This document shows positions 57,746 through 64,000 of a stretch of 64,000 nt of DNA, in pieces (the stretch's first letter is position 1; every line of letters begins with the position of its first letter). The DNA is from JADGRF01 sp036382515 (GTDB lineage: Bacteria; Myxococcota_A; Polyangia; Polyangiales; JAFGIB01). Position numbers and translations under genes: made by a program. The notes under the pieces are model-generated. The model ran no database searches. It was not told the DNA's origin and saw nothing but the letters and a program-made list of their open reading frames with translations. The stretch spans positions 62,001 through 126,000 of the forward strand of contig DASVHQ010000009.1 in the NCBI GenBank assembly GCA_036382515.1. The letters run 5' to 3'.

Positions 57746-58678
57746 ATGCAGGCTCATCGAATACTCGTGCTCACCGGACCCACCGGCGTCGGCAAGACGC
57801 AGGTCGCGATCGAGCTGGCGCAGCGGCTGCGCGGCGAGCTGATTGGCGCCGACAGCGTGCAGATCTATCGCGGCTTTGACATCGGCTCGTCCAAGCCGAC
57901 CGCGACGGAGCTCGGCGAGCTGCGTCATCACCTCATCGACGTCGCCGAACCGGACGAGGAGTTCGATGCAGCGCGCTACGCCGCGTGCGCCGATCGCGCC
58001 ATCGAAGAGGTGAGCGAACGCGGGAACGTCCCGGTCATCGTGGGGGGCACCGGCCTGTGGCTGCGCGCGCTGCTGCGCGGCCTCGTGCCCGCGCCAGCGG
58101 TGGACCGGGCACTGCGTGCCGAGCTCGAACAGCAGTGGCTAGCGCTCGGCGCACTCGCGATGCACGCCGAGCTGGCGCGCGTCGATCCCATCAGCGCCGC
58201 AAGGATCCACGTCAACGACCAGCTGCGCGTGGTGCGAGCGCTCGAGGTGCAGCGCCAGACCGGCCAGGCGCTGGGTGAGTTGCAACGCGCCCATGCGCTC
58301 GGCGCGCCGCGCTACCGGGCGCATACCATCGTGCTGGACCTGCCGCTCGCCGCCTACGCCGAGCGCGTGCGCGCGCGGACTCGGACGATGCTGGCGCAAG
58401 GGTTTGCCGCGGAAGTCGCAGCGCTGCTGCAACGACACGGCGCGCAGGTGCGAGCACTGCGCTCGGTCGGCTACGCACAGATGGTGGAGCACCTGCAGTC
58501 CGGGACGCCGATCGCCGAGACCGAGGCACGCATCCACCGCGCGACGCTCGTGTACGCGCGTCGGCAACGCACGTGGTGGAACAGCGCTCCAGCGGTCGAC
58601 GCACGACTGACGCCGGAAGCTGCATTGCGCGAGGAACACATCGAAGCGTTGCAGGCACACTTCGCCGCGCCGCCCTGA
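57746..58678 (+). CDS. miaA: tRNA dimethylallyltransferase MiaA
   Basis: A 310-residue enzyme that adds a dimethylallyl group to A37 of tRNAs reading UNN codons. The P-loop GPTGVGKTQVAIELAQRL, DSVQIYRGFDIGSSKPTATE and YARRQRTWWNSAP are characteristic. ATG 57746 has a GGAG immediately upstream; it lies 13 bases after mutL, as is common. Confidence 0.94.
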   Translation: MQAHRILVLTGPTGVGKTQVAIELAQRLRGELIGADSVQIYRGFDIGSSKPTATELGELRHHLIDVAEPDEEFDAARYAACADRAIEEVSERGNVPVIVGGTGLWLRALLRGLVPAPAVDRALRAELEQQWLALGALAMHAELARVDPISAARIHVNDQLRVVRALEVQRQTGQALGELQRAHALGAPRYRAHTIVLDLPLAAYAERVRARTRTMLAQGFAAEVAALLQRHGAQVRALRSVGYAQMVEHLQSGTPIAETEARIHRATLVYARRQRTWWNSAPAVDARLTPEAALREEHIEALQAHFAAPP

Positions 58679-58725
58679 CCCTCCAGCCGTGCATCGTTCG
58701 CTGGCCGCCGCCGTGGCTCGGCCAG

Positions 58726-60282
<1,557 letters not shown>

Positions 60283-60438
60283 CGGTCGTGCCGCCCAGAA
60301 GTTGCGTGCGAGCGCTCGAGCGGCCGCACCGACCTGCTCGCCCTCGACCAGCCGCCCGCGCCACCGACCATCAAAACCCACCGGACCGGTCGCGCCAAGT
60401 CTTGAATCGAAGCTGCCCCGCGGCTAAGGTCCCGCCCG

Positions 60439-61539
60439 GTGTCGGAAGCTCTCAAACGTACGCCGCTCTATCCGAAACACGTTGCCCTGGGGGCGCGCAT
60501 GGTGCCCTTCGCCGGCTGGGAAATGCCGGTGCAGTACAAGGGCGTGACGCAAGAACACGAGGCCGTGCGCAAGGCGGTCGGTCTGTTCGACGTCTCGCAC
60601 ATGGGCGAGCTGTTCTTCGACGGCCCCGGCGCAGGCGCCTGCATCGACAGCCTGGTGAGCAACGACATCGGCAAGCTCGCCGTGGGTCGCGCCATCTACA
60701 CGGTCGCATGCAACGAGCGCGGCACCATCCTCGACGACCTGATCGTCTACCGGCTAGCCGACACGCACTTCATGATCGTGTGCAACGCCAGCAATCGCGA
60801 CAAGATGGCGGCACACTTCGCAGCGCAAGTGCGCGGTCGTTGCAACTACCGCGACGGCTCGGATGACACCGCGCTGCTCGCGCTCCAAGGCCCCAAGGCT
60901 GCAGCCGTGGTGCGCGACCTCCAGGCCGACCCAAAGCTGGTCGATCTCCCGCGCTTCGGCGTGGTGCAGACCACGCTCGCAGGCATCGAGCTGACCGCAG
61001 CGCGCACCGGTTACACCGGCGAAGACGGCTACGAGCTCTTCTGCCGCAACGCTGACGCCGTGCGCCTCTGGGATGCGCTCGTGTCGGCCGGCGCCAAGCA
61101 CGGGCTCGAACCCATCGGTCTGGGCGCGCGCGACACGCTGCGCCTGGAATGCCGCATGTCGCTGTATGGCCACGAGATCGACGAGACCACCAATCCGCTC
61201 GAAGCCGGCCTCGGCTGGGCGGTGAAGCTCAACAAAGGTGAGTTCCTGGGTCGCGCGGCTTTGCTCGCCGCCAAAGCCCAACCCGCCACGCGCAAGCTCG
61301 TCGGCTTCGAGATGACCGGCCGCGGCATCGCGCGTCAGGGCTACCCGATCGTCGACGCCAGCGGCAAGGCCGTGGGCCAGGTGACCAGCGGCTCACCCGG
61401 GCTGACGATCGGCAAGAACGTCGGCCTCGGCTACGTGCCGCCCGCGCTCTCGGCGATCGGCACTGCGATCGGCATCGAGATTCGTGGCAAAGTGATCGAA
61501 GCGAAAGTCTGCGCGACGCCTTTCTACAAGCGCGCCTGA
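60439..61539 (+). CDS. gcvT: Glycine cleavage system T protein (aminomethyltransferase)
   Basis: A 366-residue protein that transfers the methylene group from lipoyl-H to tetrahydrofolate. Typical stretches: VPFAGWEMPVQYKGVTQEHE, LFDVSHMGEL, RTGYTGEDGYELFC and LRLECRMSLYGHE. GTG start at 60439. gcvH follows 55 bases later. No gcvP is seen in the window. Confidence 0.95.
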   Translation: MSEALKRTPLYPKHVALGARMVPFAGWEMPVQYKGVTQEHEAVRKAVGLFDVSHMGELFFDGPGAGACIDSLVSNDIGKLAVGRAIYTVACNERGTILDDLIVYRLADTHFMIVCNASNRDKMAAHFAAQVRGRCNYRDGSDDTALLALQGPKAAAVVRDLQADPKLVDLPRFGVVQTTLAGIELTAARTGYTGEDGYELFCRNADAVRLWDALVSAGAKHGLEPIGLGARDTLRLECRMSLYGHEIDETTNPLEAGLGWAVKLNKGEFLGRAALLAAKAQPATRKLVGFEMTGRGIARQGYPIVDASGKAVGQVTSGSPGLTIGKNVGLGYVPPALSAIGTAIGIEIRGKVIEAKVCATPFYKRA

Positions 61540-61594
61540 GCAGATCACACCGGCTCTGCGCAAACGGCCTCCGACGAAACAGGACGGGAGCACC

Positions 61595-61987
61595 ATGGCG
61601 AACTATCCAGCCGATCTGAAGTACACCAAGGACCACGAGTGGGCGCGGCGCGAGGGCGACCTCGTGCGCGTGGGCATCACGCAGTTCGCAGTCGACCAAC
61701 TCGGCGACGTCACGTTGGTGGACCTGCCCAAGCCAGGCACCAAGCTCACCACGGCCGCGCACTTCGGCGACATCGAGTCGGTCAAGGCTGTGAGCGAGCT
61801 GTTCGCGCCCGTCGGCGGTGACGTCGTCGAGGTCAACGCGACGCTCGAAAACAAGCCCGAGCTGGTGAACGAGTCGCCCTACGAAAAGGGCTGGATGCTG
61901 CTCGTGAAGCTCTCGCAGCCCGCCGAGCTCGACAAGTTGATGGACACCGCGGCGTACACGGCGTTCCTCGGCACGCTCGATCACTGA
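61595..61987 (+). CDS. gcvH: Glycine cleavage system H protein
   Basis: A 130-residue lipoyl carrier. The lipoylation Lys is Lys64 in GDIESVKAVSELFAPVGGDV; YTKDHEWARREGDLVRVGIT is the family N-terminal motif. ATG 61595 follows a GGGAG site. It acts with gcvT just upstream. Confidence 0.95.
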   Translation: MANYPADLKYTKDHEWARREGDLVRVGITQFAVDQLGDVTLVDLPKPGTKLTTAAHFGDIESVKAVSELFAPVGGDVVEVNATLENKPELVNESPYEKGWMLLVKLSQPAELDKLMDTAAYTAFLGTLDH

Positions 61988-62003
61988 GCGATTGCACCAG
62001 GCC

Positions 62004-62987
62004 ATGTCCAGCGAGCCTACGCGCGACGATGAAAGCCGCGCACGGCTGCGCAAGCGCATCTGGATCAGCGTGCAGGTCACGCTGACGCTGGGCGTATTCG
62101 CACTGCTGATCGCGAAGACCGACATCGCGAGCCTCGTGCACGCGTTCCACAAGGCACCGCTGTGGCGGATCCCGGCTGCGATCGCGACGCTGATCGTGCT
62201 GCTGTCCAGCGCATCGATCCGCTGGCGGCTCCTGCTCGGCGCCTACGGAGCCGCGGCCCCACCACCGCTGCGGCATCTGTTGCGGCTGCAGCTGATCGGC
62301 CTGTTCTACAACATGCTGCCCGGCGCGGTCGGCGGCGACGTGGTGAGAGGCCTCGTCACGCGCAACGCCTTCGGCGAGCGTGGCCTGGGCGCGGGCCTCG
62401 CGGTGGTGCTGATCGAGCGCATCTTCGGCCTTTTGGGCCTGGTGATGCTGGTCACCACGGTGCTCGGACTGCACCCCATCGCCAACCTGCAGCTGCCACG
62501 GGTGGCGCTCGCGCTCGGCGTGCTTGCCGGCGTGGGCGCGCTGGTCGCAGTCGCGGCTGCACGGCGCCTGTCCGAAGTCATGCCGCGCAAGCTCGGCATG
62601 CTCGCCGCCAGTCTGCCCGAGCTCGCCAGCTTCCCGCTGCTGGCGGCGGCGCTCGCCATGTCGGTGGTGAACCAAACCCTGGTCGGCGTGATCGGCCATC
62701 TGCTGATCTCACCACTGGCCCCGAACGTCGAGCTGCTCGACTCGCTCGTGCTCTCGCCGCTGTCGTTCGCCACGATCTTCGTGCCCATCACCGTGGCCGG
62801 TGCCGGCGCGCGCGACGGTGCCATGGTCTGGCTCTACGGGCTGCTCGGTGTGCCGCGCGAGAGCGCGCTGCTGGCGTCGTTGCAGATCCTCTTTTGCTAT
62901 GTGCTGGTCGCCTCGTTCGGAGGCCTGCTCGGTGTGCTCAGCCCGCTCGACGCAGGCCTCGCGCACTCCGACGCCAAAGCCGCTTGA
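62004..62987 (+). CDS. Multi-pass membrane protein, flippase-like (UPF0104/AglD family)
   Basis: A 327-residue protein with about eight hydrophobic segments. The pattern LLRLQLIGLFYNMLPGAVGG followed by GDVVRGLVTRNAF is typical of the lysylphosphatidylglycerol synthetase/glycosyltransferase-associated flippase-like (LPG_synthase_TM) family. Substrate unknown, possibly a lipid-linked compound. ATG 62004 is preferred over a TTG at 61992. It lies just after gcvH with no obvious link to glycine cleavage. Confidence 0.8.
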   Translation: MSSEPTRDDESRARLRKRIWISVQVTLTLGVFALLIAKTDIASLVHAFHKAPLWRIPAAIATLIVLLSSASIRWRLLLGAYGAAAPPPLRHLLRLQLIGLFYNMLPGAVGGDVVRGLVTRNAFGERGLGAGLAVVLIERIFGLLGLVMLVTTVLGLHPIANLQLPRVALALGVLAGVGALVAVAAARRLSEVMPRKLGMLAASLPELASFPLLAAALAMSVVNQTLVGVIGHLLISPLAPNVELLDSLVLSPLSFATIFVPITVAGAGARDGAMVWLYGLLGVPRESALLASLQILFCYVLVASFGGLLGVLSPLDAGLAHSDAKAA

Positions 62988-62990
62988 CCC

Positions 62991-63323
62991 ATGCCGCGGC
63001 CGCGCGGCACGCTTCAAGCTCGGTCCGTCGTGAAGAAACCCAAGACCAAAGCCGCCGCCAAACGCACCGCGCGCAAAGCGCCCCGCGTCGCCAAGATGCC
63101 GAGCGCGAAGACCTCACGCGCGAAGACGCCACGCGCAAAGCCGAAGCTCGCCAAGCGGCCTGCGGCCACGTCTGCAACCCAAGTGCGGCTCGACACGCGT
63201 ACAGCGACCGCGATCGCCCTGGCGCTCGAAGCCGAAGCCGCGACAGCCGCCCGCAACGCCGAGCTCATACAGCCGCCCTCCGCATGGTCCCTCAGTGGTC
63301 GAGTCCGCAGCCGCACCCGCTGA
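62991..63323 (+). CDS. Basic Lys/Ala-rich protein, histone-H1-like N-terminus
   Basis: A 110-residue protein starting three bases after the previous stop. Residues 15-60 are a Lys/Ala/Pro-rich tract (KKPKTKAAAKRTARKAPRVA and following) resembling the tails of bacterial H1-like or AlgP-like proteins, then an acidic helical part. It could bind nucleic acid non-specifically. The frame could also be compositional chance, since no domain is recognised. Confidence 0.5.
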   Translation: MPRPRGTLQARSVVKKPKTKAAAKRTARKAPRVAKMPSAKTSRAKTPRAKPKLAKRPAATSATQVRLDTRTATAIALALEAEAATAARNAELIQPPSAWSLSGRVRSRTR

Positions 63324-63337
63324 AAAGCCAGAGCGCT

Positions 63338-63772
63338 TCAGCTCGCCGCGAGCCGCACCAGCAACGCGCCGTGCATCACCGTGTCGCCCACCGCGACGGC
63401 CACTTCCGACACAACGCCATCGGCCGGCGCCGCCAGGCTGTTCTCCATCTTCATCGCATCGAGCACCACGAGCGCCTGACCGCGCGCCACGCGCTGCCCG
63501 GGCGACGTGGCCACGTGCAACACGCGTCCTGCCATCGGGGCTCGTAGCTCGCTGCTGGACGCTCGTGCCACCGGCGCAGCCGCGCGCGCGGCAGGCGCAA
63601 CGACCGGCGTGCTCTTCGCTGCGCGCGCCACCGGCTCTGCGGCGGCCGCCACGCGCACGACCTCGTGTGTCTGTCCATTCACGCTCACGCGCGCCGAGCC
63701 CGAGCCCGCGTCGTAGCTCACGACGTCGACGTCGAAGCTCTGGCCGTCGATCACGAAACGATGCTTGCCCAA
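63338..63772 (-). CDS. accB: Biotin carboxyl carrier protein
   Basis: A 144-residue protein with a C-terminal biotinyl domain: the biotinylation motif is AMKME with Lys108, followed by NSLAAPADGVVSEVAVAVGD. An Ala/Pro linker (about residues 42-70) precedes it. It could serve the AccC at 39200 or an acyl-CoA/propionyl-CoA carboxylase; the separate location makes the partner uncertain. It converges with the basic-protein gene. Confidence 0.85.
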   Translation of the reverse strand: MGKHRFVIDGQSFDVDVVSYDAGSGSARVSVNGQTHEVVRVAAAAEPVARAAKSTPVVAPAARAAAPVARASSSELRAPMAGRVLHVATSPGQRVARGQALVVLDAMKMENSLAAPADGVVSEVAVAVGDTVMHGALLVRLAAS

Positions 63773-63901
63773 CGTCGTGCTCCCTCGCTCGAGTCTGCCG
63801 GCGACGATGCTCCATGGTCATTTCGACTGCAAGGGGCAAGCACTGCCCGCCGCGAGGAACACCCTTTTCCTGCGCGCACCAATCGAGCTAGCCTGCCCGC
63901 C

Positions 63902-64000
63902 ATGAGCGTTCCGAAGTCCTCCACCAGCGGTAGCGGCAGTCCCGCCCACAAGCCCGGCGCTGACCCCGCGGCCATCCTCGACGCCAAGAACCGCAGCGCC
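63902..64000 (+). CDS. 5' end of an unidentified gene, cut by the window edge
   Basis: 33 codons from ATG 63902 are visible, reading as a Ser/Gly/Pro/Ala-rich N-terminus. It is divergent from the biotin carrier gene. Too short to assign a function. Confidence 0.4.
   Translation, partial: MSVPKSSTSGSGSPAHKPGADPAAILDAKNRSA

Overview
The window is strongly GC-rich chromosomal DNA. It carries Hanks-type Ser/Thr kinases with C-terminal PEGA-like domains, an FHA/sigma-54 enhancer-binding protein, an AglZ/FrzS-like pseudo-receiver coiled-coil protein, many Ala/Asp-rich or Cys-rich lipoproteins and HEAT-repeat fusions. Together these suggest a myxobacterium or close relative (Myxococcota). This is inferred from gene content only; no rRNA is present.

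Layout. 1-14028: a truncated acyl-CoA synthetase, a Cys-rich lipoprotein, the pseudo-receiver protein, an ECF sigma/anti-sigma pair, TatA, a tight four-gene operon (HAD phosphatase, exported protein, methyltransferase, sulfotransferase) and aconitase. 14015-21227: a roughly 7.2-kb integrated element bounded by a perfect 14-bp direct repeat (GATACTTGGTCATG) that covers the aconitase start codon. It holds a tyrosine integrase, small coupled regulators, a primase/helicase-like gene split by an in-frame TAA, repeat arrays, an exported cargo protein and a Doc-type toxin with a candidate antitoxin. 21384-25744: a cyclopropane-synthase-like methyltransferase, tRNA-Cys and a membrane sulfatase/HEAT protein. 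25758-34127: the conserved rimP-nusA-ylxR/L7Ae-infB-DUF503-rbfA-nrnA-truB operon, read on the minus strand. 34464-49611: an L,D-transpeptidase lipoprotein, an anchored Ala/Pro-rich protein, a zinc microprotein, an HU-like protein, YbeY, biotin carboxylase, enolase, several lipoproteins, a phosphodiesterase lipoprotein, a beta-barrel/SppA fusion and a TPR protein. 49666-58678: an aldehyde dehydrogenase fossil, then two Ser/Thr kinases interleaved with mutS2, mutL and miaA. 58726-64000: the FHA/sigma-54 activator, gcvT-gcvH, a flippase-like membrane protein, a Lys/Ala-rich basic protein, a biotin carrier protein and the start of one more gene.

How the genes work together. The minus-strand operon is the usual transcription/translation cluster for ribosome maturation, initiation and tRNA modification. 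AccC and the separate biotin carrier could serve the same acyl-CoA carboxylase; gcvT and gcvH are two parts of the glycine cleavage system, with no gcvP in view. The most unusual region is the element at the aconitase start codon. Insertion kept the aconitase coding sequence intact but replaced everything upstream of its ATG, including a 17-bp palindrome now left beyond the far junction. A central-metabolism gene therefore appears to be expressed from DNA supplied by the element.
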